This document shows, piece after piece, positions 1 through 13,010 of a stretch of DNA of 64,000 nt. The notes under the pieces were generated by a model. The model was given only the letters and a program-made list of their open reading frames with translations, did no database searches and was not told where the DNA came from. The DNA lies in assembly GCA_021442155.1 (NCBI GenBank), contig CM038218.1, positions 62,680,474 to 62,744,473 on the forward strand, written 5' to 3'. The DNA is from Cymbidium sinense. Lineage: Eukaryota; Streptophyta; Magnoliopsida; Asparagales; Orchidaceae. Numbering within the stretch: the stretch's first letter is position 1; each line of letters starts with the position of its first letter. The position numbers and the translations under genes are program-made.

Positions 1-2094
1 TCAAGGTAGATTCATATTTGATTTTTGTTTAGTGAATGTTTTATTATGTATTTTAATTAATCCTAAGTTTAGATTTTTCCTAAACAAACTTAGTCAAAGA
101 GAATGGCATTTTAAGATTAAGTAAAGTGAATTACTATCACAAAACACACAACACTTTATTTCTTTTCCATGTGTGTAACATGCATATGGATGAGCCCTAA
201 GCATATATATACATGCAAGTGGAAATGTTAGCACACCTTAATGATGAATGCTAAGGGATATTACTTATGAAAATTTGGATGCTTCATGATGCATGATTTT
301 GTTAAGTAGAAAAAAGGGATTCTTTTATCCATTATTCATATGCACATTTACTTATATAAAAGGCATGAGTGAGTATGGCGCCATTATTTTCTACACCAGG
401 AGTGTAAGGTACAAGACCTACTTGGGGCTACTTAAAACCTCACAACCCCGGGATGTCTAGACTAATATACCACTTTTCTTAAATAAATAAATGTGCAGGT
501 ACAAAGGCAAATGAATGAAAAAAGAATCATGCAAAAAGGTTTGTGTTTGTTTAATTTGTTGGTTATTTAATTTATGTGTGAAAGTAAGAATATCCCTCTT
601 AGTTGATGACATAGGAGTGAATAAGAGTGAATTTAAGAAAGTGTTAGGTTCTTTTAAAAGGAACTATACACTTTGCAAATCCTATTCAAAACTATGTTAA
701 AAGAGAAGAGAAGGAAAGTCACACAATGCATTGCTTATATTATACTCACATGCAAGCTTATAAATAATTGTAGTAGCACACCTTTCATTGTAATGTTTGA
801 TTTATGAATTTTAAAAATAATTTTAGATTTAGTAGTGATAATAGCCATTCATATTCTTACTTTAGCCAAAACATGCAATTTGATATAAGGAAACATTTCA
901 TTTTAATTTGATTTTTCAAAAGGCATGAATGCATGATTTTCATATGACATACACATTTAGCATGCTAGAAAATAAATAAAGTGATGAAAGCATGCTAATT
1001 CATTCACCCTAATTAATTCCTAAAGATAATCCTATGGAATAAGATTATTTAAAGTGAATCAAAATTATTTAAAGAAATTTTTAGTTTTGTTTTGAGTTTG
1101 ATTTGATTTTAGGAAATGTGAAAAGGTTTGTTGGTCCTAACCCATCTCCCACATGTGTATGTTGTTCTAGTTTAATTTTATAACCATTAGATTGATTTTA
1201 TATTTTGTTTAGGTTAAGGTGTACATTAAGTCCATTAATTACCCCTTACCTACACCACTTTAACATATTTAACCAAATAATTATGAGCCAATGTATGACA
1301 TAAAATCATAAGGAATTTAAATCAGTAATGCACCTAAGAAAGAAAGGCCTAATGCATTTAGCTCATAATTAATGATTAATTAAACTAAAGAATTTATTTT
1401 AGGTACTTTCATAACCCTTCCCACACATATGGGTTAGATATGATTTCCTTAAGCTACTTAGGTTATTGAACACCTAAGAAATCTACCCAAGAAGGAATTG
1501 ATTAAGTTCATATTGATTTGATTTTAAAATTTTGATTAATTAAGACATTTAATTAAGTGATTAAACTATTTAATTAATTTGCACGTTAATTAGATTTTTA
1601 TCCAAATGAAATAAACATAGGGGAAAAGATTTGGAGACTCTAATCTCATTCCCAAGTCCATTAACTATTCTAAGATAATTAGTAAACTTAATTAATGAAT
1701 TTATCACTATTTAATAGGTTAATTAATCATAATTAGGAGAGTAATTAGGACTGAATAAAGTAATTACCCTAATTAAATCATGAATAAACTCAAAGAAAAT
1801 TAGGGAGACAGAAGTCATCCCACTAAATAAACATGAGAAGTTTAGAATTAATTAGTAGAGTAATTAGGGAGTAATTAACATTATTATATTCCTAATAAAA
1901 TAAAAATTGCATAAAATTTACTGTTCAAAATCAATTAAACTTAATTTTATATTATTCCCTTTTGAAATATCTTCAAAATGCATTTAAGTTTGTATTTTTT
2001 TTATTTTTCTACATTTAGTTATGTATTTATGAAGATTTTGTGATTAAAATGTAATTAAATAGCCTAATGATATAACTAATCGCATTTCGGTTAC

Positions 2095-2146
2095 CACGTG
2101 GATGCATTGATGCATGCACTTTCCGTGTGATGATTGGTTATTTAAG
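2095..2146. promoter_or_regulatory. Candidate promoter-like core of LTR5
   Basis: The middle of the LTR has a CACGTG G-box (2095-2100) and a TATA-like TATTTAAG (2139-2146) next to ATTGG (2133-2137). LTR2 has the same pair (CACGTG 40305-40310, TATTTAAG 40327-40334), and the E1 3' LTR keeps CTTAAATA with CCAAT at 20263-20276. Conservation between diverged LTRs suggests a U3 promoter core, but the start site and even the strand are inferred. Confidence 0.35.
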
Positions 2147-3239
2147 TTATCACATCGGCTACATAGTCAGCCGGCAACGCTACACGCTTTCCCTTGGACC
2201 GTCTGATCAAAGATCGGACAAACAAGATTAAGCCCGTGGTATTAAAGGGATTAAAACGTAGATCTGACATGGATTAATAAGGATCATCCATCCAAAACAT
2301 GCGTGATGGATAGTCCGTGATTCATCCGTGAGCTCGCATGCGGGAGAGGGCAATCGTCCACCCCTTAGGGCTTGATCCAAGCTGGATTGAGCTAAAATTT
2401 AACCCACGCCATCATCGTGCAAGGAGATGAAGATCTAATAGTCAAAATGCAATCGGGTGAAAGTTTCTTTCACAAAGGACCAAGAACTCCACTAAGCTCG
2501 GTTTGATCCCGGAGGCTTTCAGGCACTCCCACCATCGGTAGCTTGTCAGTAGAGGCCAGATGAAGCTTCAAGCTTTAGGATGAAGTGGATTGCTCAATTA
2601 GCCAGAGTCCTCCTCCTAAGCTTGCCGCTTTGGTTTAGCTCCCACCTCCCTTGCCTTGGAATCTTTGGAAAGATCAATTCTTGGGTCCTCTAGGGTGCTT
2701 GCAAGAGAAATTGGATTAAAGTTAAGTGTGGATGAGTTGAAAATTCTTGAGCTCCCTATTTTGGCTTAAAAGCGAGAAATCAGGAATTAGGAAGCTTGGA
2801 GGAGGTTGGGAATGCTTACTCTAGCTTCCTATCACTCAATCAAATGCAAGTTTGTGAAATTCAAGTGAAATTAGGGGGAGTATATCTCACCTAAGAAGGA
2901 TCTAATGGCCGAGCATAGCTTTGTCATTTTGATCAAATTGATCCTAGGGGTTGAGTTGGTTAGGCCGTTTTGGACACCATACGGTTTGGTTTGGCCAGGG
3001 CGAGGTAGTGGAGAAGTTTCCATGTGCCAAATGAGGTGGAGGAGTGATTCCCATGTGCTCATTTTAAGTTGGGTGGTCAATTTTGGCCTTGGGTTGGGTT
3101 AGGCTGACCCAAATCCATTGGGTCATGTGCACCACACCCACTAGTGTCCACTTGGTCCACTAAGAGGGTGGCAAGTGGCCATGTAAAGGATATGACTAAA
3201 TTCCAAGTGGAATTGGCCATGGGTTACCCCTTGAGCTAG

Positions 3240-4200
3240 GGGTAAATGGTCATTTGGCTTTGATCTCACTTTGGACAGATTTAGAATAGTTTGAAATTAG
3301 GTTGGTCCAAATTTCAAAGAATTTGGAGTTGATTTGATGTCCCATTTAGGTCAAAATGGGTCAATTTGGATCAAGTTGACCAATTGGTCAAATTGGGTCA
3401 AACCAAGGTTGGGACAAATGACTATTTAAAATGTGTTACCACCATTAGTTTGGTTCAATTTAGTTTATATTTAGTTTTGGTTCATTTGATTTCATTGAGG
3501 TCAAATTGGTCAAGTTGACCAATTTGGCCCATTTGACCCAATTGGGTTAGGTCATGGGTTGGTTTAGGTTTCATTGGTCATTTGAAATATTTTGCAAGCT
3601 TTGGTTTCAATCAATTTTAGTTTGGTTTGATTTTGGCTCACTTTGACATTTTAGGTCAAGTTGGGTTCATGGTAAATTTGGTTAGGTTGGGTCTAGTTAG
3701 CCAATTGAGACTTTAGTCAAGTTCAAAAAGTGGTCTAGAATGAATTTGACCCATTGGTTGTAATCAATTTGGCTTAGGTCAAGATTTGACACATTTTAAC
3801 TTTTTAGGTCAACTTGGGTCAAGTGCCAATTAGGCTAGGTTACGCTCAAATGATGACTTGGTCAAGTTCAAAACATTGATCATGAATTAGTTTTGATCAA
3901 GGGTTTCAATCAATTTGTCCTATGGTGAATTTTGGCTAGTTTAGGTTTCATTTTAGCTAAGTGTTGACTTGGTCAACCCTTTGTTTCACTTGGTTTGACC
4001 CAATTTGAGTGATTGATCATCTCATGATGATTATTGCTCACAATGTGAGGCTTAAGTGGGCTTAGTTCAATCCAATTTGGGTAGGATTAGATTTTGGCTC
4101 AAAAAGGATAATTTAGGTCACTTTGGGTCAAGTGAACCTAAGTGGGTCAATTGACTTGATCAAGTCTTGGATCAAGTTTGGTTGAACTCACATTTGGGCT
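3240..4200. repeat. TTGACC/GGTCAA array in LTR5
   Basis: About 1 kb of degenerate short repeats built from TTGACC, GGTCAA and TTTGGGTCAA, often forming the palindrome GGTCAAGTTGACC. TTGAC followed by C or T is the W-box core bound by WRKY transcription factors. The same array recurs in four other LTRs of the window, so it belongs to the family. Confidence 0.7.
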
Positions 4201-5157
4201 TATGATTGAAATATAAATCCATTTGCAAGTGATTTGGAGTCAAATGGGTTTTAATTCATTTGACAATTTTAAGTTCAAAGGGTGAACATGAGTTTGACTT
4301 GGGTTTGATCTTTTGGATTTAGTTTTAGTTTGATTGAAGTTTATGTTTATATTTGGATTCATGATTGAAGGATTGATTGAATCATGAAGAAAAATTAAGG
4401 GTTTGGCTTGATTTGAGTTTGATTTGGCTAAGTTCAAGAATTTGACTTGAAAATCATATGTTGAATTTGGATTTGAGTTTTGAATTTAGTTTGGGTCATT
4501 TGAATTTATATTTCATTTATATTTGTGAATATAAATGAGAATATAAATGGATTATGAGAAAATTTCTTGAATTTGAATTGATTTGGATTTGATTTGAGCT
4601 AAGTCCATAAGATGGAACCAAAGGACTTAGGAAAGATTTTTGAACTTGGAGTTGAGTTTAGGATTTAGTTCAATCACTTGAATTTATATTTTATTTATAA
4701 TTATGAATATAAATGAGAATATAAATTGCTTACGAGAAAATTTCTTGAATTTTCAGTGATTTGAATTTGATTTGAGCTAAGTCTATAAGATGGAATCAAA
4801 GTGACTTAGGAAAGGTTTTAGAATTTTGAATTCAATCATGTGTTTCAATCACTTGGAATTGGTTTGAGGTTTGTTTTCGAATTGAAGTTGATTTAAGTTC
4901 AAGGTTGATTTGAATTTGGACTTTGACTTGAAAGAAGGAAGTGAAGATTTGGTTCAAGCTATAGGGTAGGCAAATTTTCCTAACACCCCTAAGGCATGAC
5001 CTACTCCTATGACTAACTCTTCTAAGTCTCTATGGTTACATTAAGTGTTCACCTAATCACTATAAGTGTCTAAGACTAAGAAAACTCTTAGTGTCTAAGA
5101 GGGATCCTATGTCTAAGATGGAGGGGTTGAGAGCTCATTCTAAAAATGAGGTCAAAA

Positions 5158-5744
5158 GCTACAACCAAATTAAGATGGCCCCCGAGGATGAGAAAAATAC
5201 TACTTTGCAAACCCTGATCAGAATCTATTATTATAAGGTCTTGCCTTTTGACCTTAAAAATTCTAGTGCTACATACTAGCGGGACATGATGCAGATCTCT
5301 AATGAACTCATTCATCATCAGGTTGAATGTTATGTTAACGATCTTGTAGTCAAAAGCAAAGAAAAGGAAGACCATCTCTTCAACTTGAGAGTAGTTTTCG
5401 AATGGTTAAGACAATTAATCCTTAAAATGAATCCCAAAGTGTGCATTGAGTAACCATTTCTTGGTTTATTGTCCATTTGATGAATAAATTGATACCAAGA
5501 AGATCAAGGTTATCTTAGAAATGCCACCCATAGAAGTCTAAAAACTCGGATCATTAAGGGTTCGTATATCAGATGCTTCATTTCAACTATCAGGTGCTAA
5601 CCATTTTTAATACTTATCAAAAAGGACGTCAAGTTCAAGTGGAATGACAAGTGCTAGTAGGCTTTCGAAGACATCAAGCACTACCTGATGACGTTGCCAG
5701 TTCTAGCAGCCCCTATCACAGGCAAACCATTGATATTTAATACT
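5158..5744 (+). pseudogene. E1 reverse transcriptase fragment (Ty3/gypsy, Tat lineage)
   Basis: Fragment of the RT that copies element RNA into cDNA. It begins mid-domain at YNQIKMAPEDEK, followed by KVLPFDLKN, SSATY, a stop, then ISNELIHHQVECYVNDLVVKSK. The polymerase signature YVDD reads YVND here, so one catalytic aspartate is lost. Downstream, DVKFKWND, AFEDIKHYL and PVLAAPITGKPLIFNT mark the end of the RT thumb and connection region. Several stops and frameshifts break it. The N-terminal RT, protease and gag are not in the window because LTR5 interrupts at 5157. The reading continues across solo LTR4 at 12149 (TAALDDSLG), showing that one gene was split by that insertion. Confidence 0.92.
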
Positions 5745-8700
5745 TGTTGATCTCATTTTTAGAATGAGCTCTTAACTCCTCTATCTTAGATAGGACTCCT
5801 CTTAGACATTAAGAGTTCCTTAATCTTAGGACACTTCTAGGGATTAGGTGAACACTTAACCTAATCATAAATACTTAAAAGAGTTAGCCATGGGAATGGG
5901 TTATGCCTTAGGGGGTATTAGGAAAACTTTCATACTCTTTAGCTTGAGCCAATTCCTTACTTCCTTCTCTCAAGTCAACTTCAAATTCAAATCTGCTCAA
6001 ATCAAATTCAATTCCAAATGACCACTTTACCTTTGGGTCAAGGGCATCCCATGAGAAAAGATACTTGCCCAAGTGGTCATTTCTCTTCCATGGCCACTTG
6101 GCACTCATCCATTGGTTCACATAGACACCAAGAGAACGAATTTTTTGACCCAGGAGTGCTTGGGGCAGCCATGACTCATGGGGAGGTGAAATCACCTCAC
6201 CTCTCCCTCTAGAACACTTAGCATGAAGGACTTTCACCTCCCACAGGCTGGGACACCTATTTGTCCTTCATGGCAACTTTTCATGCCTTAGCCAAGTGAG
6301 CCACAAGATGATTCTCTTCCATTCCCAACCAGCCAAATGACAAGAATTTGGAGCCAAAAATTCAAAGAAAAGTATGATTTTAATTCACTTTTCATTCGAA
6401 GGCATTAGAGGCTGAAGCAATCATTCATTTCCCTCATTCTCCTTTTCCTATAATTCTCAAACCCATTAGCAATCACCCCCACTTCATTTTGGATATAAAT
6501 ACTCCAAAACTAAGTGGATTTCGGTGACGAAATGATGATTACTGGTGGAAACTATGTTATGACATGAAGGCAAAGATCCAAGCTCATTTTAAGGCCTCTT
6601 CCCCCACTCAACAGCATGCTCGGGTCATCACCGCCATCATAAATCATCCCTAGTGAGATAAATTTCAAAAACTGTAGTCGGCCATCGGATTCTTCATTTT
6701 TGATGAATTTTTTGCATGATTTTTAGAAATTTACCTTAGATAATCTTACATTTTTTACTTTAAATCCTCTCAGTTAGAAAATAGAAGTTTTCTGGTGTGA
6801 ATCGACACAAAAATGAGTCCATTTCGACAAGTTTTTACTTAGAATTTCTACTTTTTCTCCTTAATATCCGTTTTTTATTTATTGCCCGGAGTGCGCTTGC
6901 ATCCGATCAGCGGTTCAGATGAGATCACATGTTAGTGAGCCTTGAATCACGATGCATTACGGATCATTCGATCCCAGTTAGTGCGAGCTCGATCACACAC
7001 ATGCGTGATGCCTCTAGATGCATTCGATATCCGATCCATCAATGAGTTTGGGTCAAATTGGGTGTCATGGTCAATGCTATTGAGGTGGATTCTCACTCAA
7101 ATGCTAATCATGTCAATCCGTAGTGCCATATGGCGCGTGTCCGACATGATTTCAATCATGTGGTCTTTGTGAGGAGTGCCACACGATGCTGAGTCAAATG
7201 CATGGCACCTGTGCCATGCATAATGACACTATGGGTCAATCACATGGTGCCATGTGGCCTTTACCATATCACGCTTGCTTTTGTGAAAATAGGAAAATCG
7301 GTTCTCATTTAAAAAAATTATTCAAATCGACTTTAAAATTCATAGAAAATAAAATACTTAACAAAAATTATAAATAGCTCATTGGATTCATCTTTCTGAG
7401 AGGAATCCAAAAAACCTAAAATCCCCAAATTTCACTAAATCTTTTGAGCTTAATTTAAGTTTTAGTACAAATCAAATTTCATTAATTAAACCAAAAATTT
7501 ATGTGTGGCTAAGTTGAAATTTTTAGAGATTAAAATTGAAGTTAAAATACACATACCTTAAAACTTTTAAATCACAAGAACCTTTGGATTAATATATACT
7601 GAATTTTGAGTTTCAAATAATTTATTTTAATAAAATAAATTAACAAACTTCATAAAAATCACTTAAATCAACTGAAACTTCTTAAGTTCATAACTACTTA
7701 TAGAAAAATCAAAAAAATATAAACTCAGGTTCATCTTAAAGATAATTCAAAGGAAAATCCAATAAAATTATTTTTAAATGAATTTAAATAGTATATTTTT
7801 TTTTAATAGGGGTTTATTTAAAACTTAATAATCTAATTACTTTGACTTTATTGATTAAGTCCAAACTTCTCAGGTGTGTTTAGTAGGATAACTTCTACCT
7901 TTCCTAATTTTCTTGGAGTTTATTAATGAGTTAATCAAAGAAATTAATTAATAAACCCCTAGTCACTCTCATAATGTAATTAAGCTTAATTAAGCATGTG
8001 AACAGTGGTTTAATTCCTTGATTAAGTTAATTAAACTTTGTTTATGTGAAGAGGAGATTTATGGAATGGGTTTTGGTTATTTTCCCCAAGTCATTCCCTA
8101 AAACCCTTCCCTTCCTTAATATAAATTTAATTAAGAGCTAATCCACTAATGACCTGCTTAATTAACTTGAAAATTTTTCAAAACATTCCAGAACTCAATC
8201 ACTTCCTTCTTGTGTGGGAAGGGTTATGAAAGTACTTAAATTAAACACTTTAGCTTAATTAATCACTAATTGTGAGCCATTGCATTGTACCTTTCTTTCT
8301 AGGTGCATTATGATTTAAATTCCTTTGTGATTTGAGGTCATACATTGGCTCATAATTATGATTAAATATGTTAAAGTGGTATATAAGTTAATGAACTTAA
8401 TCTATACCTTAACTTAACCAAAGCATAAAATTGATCTAATCACCTAAAAATTAAACTAAAATAATACACACATGTGAGAATGGATTAGGACTAGCAAATA
8501 TTTTCACATTTCCTAAATTCAAATCAAGCTCAAAACCAAATCAAAATTTTCTTAAACCAACTTTGATTCACTTTAAATAATCTTATTCCATAGGATTGCC
8601 TTTAGGAATTAATTAAAGTGAATGAAATTACATGCTTGCATCACTTTATTTCTTTTTTAGCATGCTAAATATGTATGTCATATGAAAATCATGCATTAAT

Positions 8701-11700
8701 GTCTTTTGAAAAATCAAATTAAAAATGAAATATTTCCTTTATATCAAATTGCATGTTTTAGCTAAATTAAGATATGAATGGCTATTATCACTACTAAATC
8801 TAAAACTATTTTCAAAACTTATAAACCAAACATTACAAATGAAAAGTATGCTATCTATAAGTACTTTTGAGCTTGCATGTGAATAGTATAAAATGTGTTA
8901 TGTGATTTTCCCTCTCTTTCTTAACATAGGATTGCATAGGATTTGCAAAGTGTATAGTCCATTTTAAAAGGACATAACACTTGTTTGAAATCCATTCCTA
9001 TACACTTTAATGTCATGACTCAAGAAGGAATTCCACATCACATATATAAAATAAACAACCAAATCAAACAAGCAAACATAAACTTTTCCATGATTCTCTT
9101 TCCATACATTTCCTTTTGTACATGCACATGTATTTAAGAAAAGTGGTATATTAGTATGGAAAATCTCGGGTTTGCGAGACTTTAAGTAGCCCTAAGTAGA
9201 TCTTGTACTTTACACCCCTAGTGCTAACAATGGCATCGTACTCACTTATATCTTTTATACTTATAAATGTGCATATGAAAAATGGATAAAAGAATCACCC
9301 TATTCTACTTAACAAAATCATGCATACATGAACCATTCCAAATTTCCTTAAGTAATCTCTCTTAGCATTCTCTTTCCATGCATCTCTTTTTGTACATGCA
9401 CATGTATTTAAGAAAAGTGATATATTAATACAACATTTATTTTTAAGTATATTGTACATTACACCCTCGATGCTAACAATGATGTTGTACCCACTTATGT
9501 CATTTATACTTATAAATGTGCATATGAAAAATGGATAAAAGAATCAATCTCTTCTACTTAACAAATCATGCATACATGAAACATTTCAAATTTCCTTAAG
9601 CAACCTCTCTTAGCATTCATTATTAAGGTGTGCTAAATACTTGCATCACGTGTATAAATATGCTTAGGATTCATTCATGTGCATGATACACATGTGGGAA
9701 AGAAATAAATTATTGTGTGTTTTATTATAGTAATTCACTTTACTTAATCCTAAAATGTCTTTCTTTTTGAATAGGTTTGTTTAAGGAAAATCTAAAATTG
9801 GGATTAATTAAAACACATAATAAAATATTCACTAAACAAAAAAAATCATTAATGAATCTACCTTAGAAATCACTTAAGGTAGGGAGGAAAGAGAAGTTCT
9901 CTTCTCTTTTCTCTCTTTACAACACATTAAGTAGGTTCATTCAAACCAAATCAAATAATCAAATAAAATTAACAAATAACTTAAACTAAAACCACCCTCT
10001 AAGTTGAATATTTTCATACTTAGAAAATCTAAACCTTAAAGCCTTTAAGCACACCACACACAAACCTTAAAACACACATTGCTAAGTTACCACTTCTAGT
10101 CCTATGTTAGGGCAGTGCATGGTTTGATGTTTGCTTTTATTTTGTGATGTGATGTTTTAATCTAGATGTTAGGGTGTATGTGCATAGAATGAATGGTAGG
10201 ACGATTTAGTCTAACCATTATCTTGAATTGCTTAAGGGGCATTGTAATAAAAAATATAACTTTTTTGTTGAGTTGCTTATAGCCTTAAGCATGATCCAAA
10301 ATAGACCAGGTGGACTTGGTTACCCATGTGTAGGGTGTTAAGTCCAATTTGTTTATACACATGCTTGGGAATGTGTAATTTGTTTAGCTAATCTCTGTTT
10401 TGCAGATTTTAGTTAGATTTATTTTTTACTTTTCATGTAATTTTATAATTACGATTTTGGAATGATTATTATGAGGGATTAGGATGAACATTGATTATAA
10501 GATTATATCTTATGTATCATATGAATCCTTTGGAGCATCCACATTCCAACCATCCAAAAGAAGGAATCAAAAGAAGAAAGACGAAAGGAAGAATGAAGAC
10601 CCCCCAATAACATAAATTCTTTTTTATAATTTATTTATAATTCAGGTTGTATAAGGATAGAGCTTGGCTACTTAATTTCTTTTTGGGTTAGTGCAGTGGA
10701 GCCCAACCATAAATGGCCTCTTATTCTTTTGCACTAGCTTTATAAAATGTTTGATGTTTATTTAGCTTGTGTATTAAGATGGCATGTTTCCTAATTTCTT
10801 CCTTACTTTGATGTATGGCCTGGATGACGATTAAGCTCATAGAAAAAAATAAATCTTCTATCAAATTAATCAACTCAAAACTAAAAATTAATAACTCATA
10901 ACCTCATTTAAAGCTTAGGTTATAAATCAAAATAAAAGAATTAGCAACCCCTTAGCTGGATGTTGTATTTTCTTTCTCATATCATGCATAAAAAGAATAT
11001 TATTTCACTCTTGATTTGGGCTTCCACCATTCAGAACTTGGCGACCTTTGATGGTGGAAACACACCTCCTTTCTTCTTGATTTTGGCCCATCAATTTCTC
11101 ATGTATTAGGCATATGAATCCTATAAGCCTCGGTCAAATGAATGTCCAAAATGAAAATAAAAATATGAAAATTTTGCATTAGATTTAAGTGATTAATCAT
11201 ACATGATCTAGTCTCTAGAGTGTATTTAAGGACTTAGTCTCTTTCTAAATAAATAACAGGCTAACTATCTTGCATAAATCATAAGACTTTCCTACATATA
11301 TTTAAAATCATAAGAGGAGTTAGTAGGTGGCCACCCCTAGGAGGTTGTAAGTCCAACAGTCAGGTGGTTTATCCTCTCTTGTGGAGGTAAATCATATGCC
11401 CATTTTTGCCTTAGATTTAGGTTGTGCCATGGCCCTCACCAAAGCTCCCTAGATTTAGGTTCTAGGTTACTATTTCCCTTCAGGGCCATGAGCATAAATC
11501 CTCACCTCTTAGGTATTTCCATGACCTTGCATCAAGGAATTATAAGCCCTAAATTTCTAATAAAATTCCAACTTAAAAAAATCAATCATTTTCAAATTTC
11601 AAAAATGTAAAGCACCATGATAATTTATTGCAAGTTTCCTTGCATCGTGAGTATCGCTTACTTATCTTCCTTTGGCTTCAATAATAACTCTCTCTCTCTC

Positions 11701-12142
11701 TTTGATCAATCCCATTTGATCTTTTAAAATAAACCAATTTATTGATAGTCTAACCTTCAAAATCTTTAGAGATAACGATCATTTACCTTAATCGAGAGTA
11801 TTCTTAAAGAATCTCATTCCTTATGATGTAATTAACTATGGGGGCTTGCCACCATAGGGAACTTAACGAACCTAGTTTAAAATAAATCCTACTTTACTTT
11901 TCCATGTAAAGTAAGAAAAAATCTCTGGTACATACGAAGACCCATAGTCCATAAAAGTACTTATTCAAGTGATTAAGTCCATTGTAGGGTGGTGACTTCT
12001 ACCTTTTTACATAGTACATCTCTACTCAATGTCATACCCGATCACCCTAATAAGAACATCATGGATCATGGTGTCCCAACCAGTATATTTCATTTTCATT
12101 TATCCTCTTCAAAAGGATAGATGAAGGCAAAAATATTTCACA
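5745..12142 (+). mobile_element. LTR4: solo giant LTR (6.4 kb) inside E1 pol
   Basis: Begins TGTTGATCTCAT at 5745 and ends CACA at 12142, in plus orientation. E1 pol stops at PLIFNT and resumes at TAALDDSLG, so the LTR splits one coding region. The flanks ATACT (5740-5744) and CTACT (12144-12148) are an imperfect 5-bp target duplication. With no internal region, it is a solo LTR left by LTR-LTR recombination. It is the shortest complete LTR here because it lacks most of the TTGACC array found in its relatives. A CpG-richer core lies at about 6880-7270; the rest is AT-rich sequence without supported genes. Confidence 0.88.
9094..9625 (+). repeat. Direct tandem duplication inside LTR4 (about 273 bp)
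   Basis: Two adjacent copies (about 9094-9366 and 9367-9625) share TCTTTCCATRCAT, TACATGCACATGTATTTAAG, ATGTGCATATGAAAAATGG and the run up to CTCTCTTAGCATTC. The E1 3' LTR shows an equivalent doubling; LTR2 and LTR3 appear to carry one copy. Confidence 0.8.
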
Positions 12143-12143
12143 A

Positions 12144-12583
12144 CTACTGCTGCATTAGATGACTCCCTTGGAATTTTGTTGGACCAAACCAATGACAAAG
12201 GGAAAGAGAATGCACTCTACTATCTCAATAATCATCTAATCCCTGCTAAAGCAAACTACCCACCTATTGAAAAGCACTGCCTAGCTTTAATCTTTGCATT
12301 CCAAAAGCTATAGCATTACATGTTTTTTCATAAGGTGAATTTGATCTCTAGGATCAATTCACTGCAATATCTCATGACACGGTTGACGTTATCCAGACGG
12401 TTGATATGTTGGTCCATGATTTTGTCATAGTTTGACATCGCTTTTGTACCCCTCCGTGCGGTGAAAGGACAAGCACTGGTAAATTTCTTAGCAGCACACC
12501 CACTTTCTGCTAATCCTCCACTTAATGATGACCTCCCTGATGAACAAATCATGAACTTAGGGGACACTAGCATTCACTACTAG
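12144..12583 (+). pseudogene. E1 pol: RT-linked RNase H and connection region
   Basis: Continues E1 pol after solo LTR4. Readable landmarks are LGILLDQTNDKGKENALYYL, LIPAKANYPPIEKHCLALIF and HKVNLISRI, the region typical of the RT-associated RNase H of Ty3/gypsy elements, which degrades the RNA strand of the RNA:DNA hybrid. Then follow FVPLRAVKGQALVNFLAAHPL and LPDEQIMNLGDTSIHY, the linker before the second RNase H. In-frame stops (after AFQKL, in the LS*FD stretch and after SIHY) make it nonfunctional. The E2 counterpart on the minus strand (54891-55310) shares the landmarks. Confidence 0.88.
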
Positions 12584-13010
12584 GAGATGTATTTTGATGG
12601 TGTAGCTTCCTTTCAAAAAGGAGAAGAATCACGATCTACTCTTTCGAGAAGGGCAGGGGTAGGAATAATTCTCCTAACTCTGGACCGAGATGTGATGAGA
12701 TTCTCATATCATCTATCCAATCCATGCACCAATAATGAAGTCAAATATGAGGCTCTAATTGCCAGTCTAGAGTTAACCATTATATTATGCATCTAGAGCA
12801 TCAACATCTTTGAAGTGTCTCAACTAGTTATCAACCAAATCGCCGGGTCTTACAAAGTTTTGAAGCCTAAGCTCCATCATTACCAAAAGTACACCATGGA
12901 GTTGTTCGCTCAAATTCCAGAGGTTACCATCTACAAGATTCTTCGAGGAGAAAATATCATAGCAGATGCATTAGCCAAGCTTGCCCAGGAGTTGGCATGT
13001 CCGAAAGATG
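12584..13010 (+). pseudogene. E1 second (archaeal-type) RNase H domain
   Basis: Starts EMYFDGVASFQKGEE, where FDG carries the first catalytic aspartate of an RNase H fold, then GVGIILLTLDRDVMRFSY, SNPCTNNEVKYEALI (the acidic E of the second motif) and, after a stop at about 12793, QLVINQIAGSYKVLKPKL, VTIYKILRGENIIADALAKLAQEL (the C-terminal D of NxxADALAKLA). A second RNase H between the first one and integrase is diagnostic of the Tat lineage (Ogre, Retand, Tat). At least one stop (LCI*SINI) interrupts it. It is the clearest lineage marker in the window. Confidence 0.9.

Larger units (their letters stand above)
1..5157 (-). mobile_element. LTR5: giant LTR (partial) inserted in E1 reverse transcriptase
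   Basis: Long terminal repeat of the Tat/Ogre-like family, read on the minus strand, where its 5' end is at 5157 (TTTTGACC, a variant of TGTTGACC). It matches the segment of LTR2 from about 38195 onward, so roughly 2.3 kb of its 3' end lies before the window. The boundary is sharp: LTR sequence stops at 5157 and in-frame RT sequence starts with GCTAC at 5158. Inside, in plus coordinates, are AT-rich TTAATTAA-type sequence (1-2080), a more GC- and CpG-rich core (about 2085-2560) and a dense TTGACC/GGTCAA array (about 3240-4200). No credible ORF is present. It could be a solo LTR or the 5' LTR of a complete minus-sense element; the window does not decide. Confidence 0.85.
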
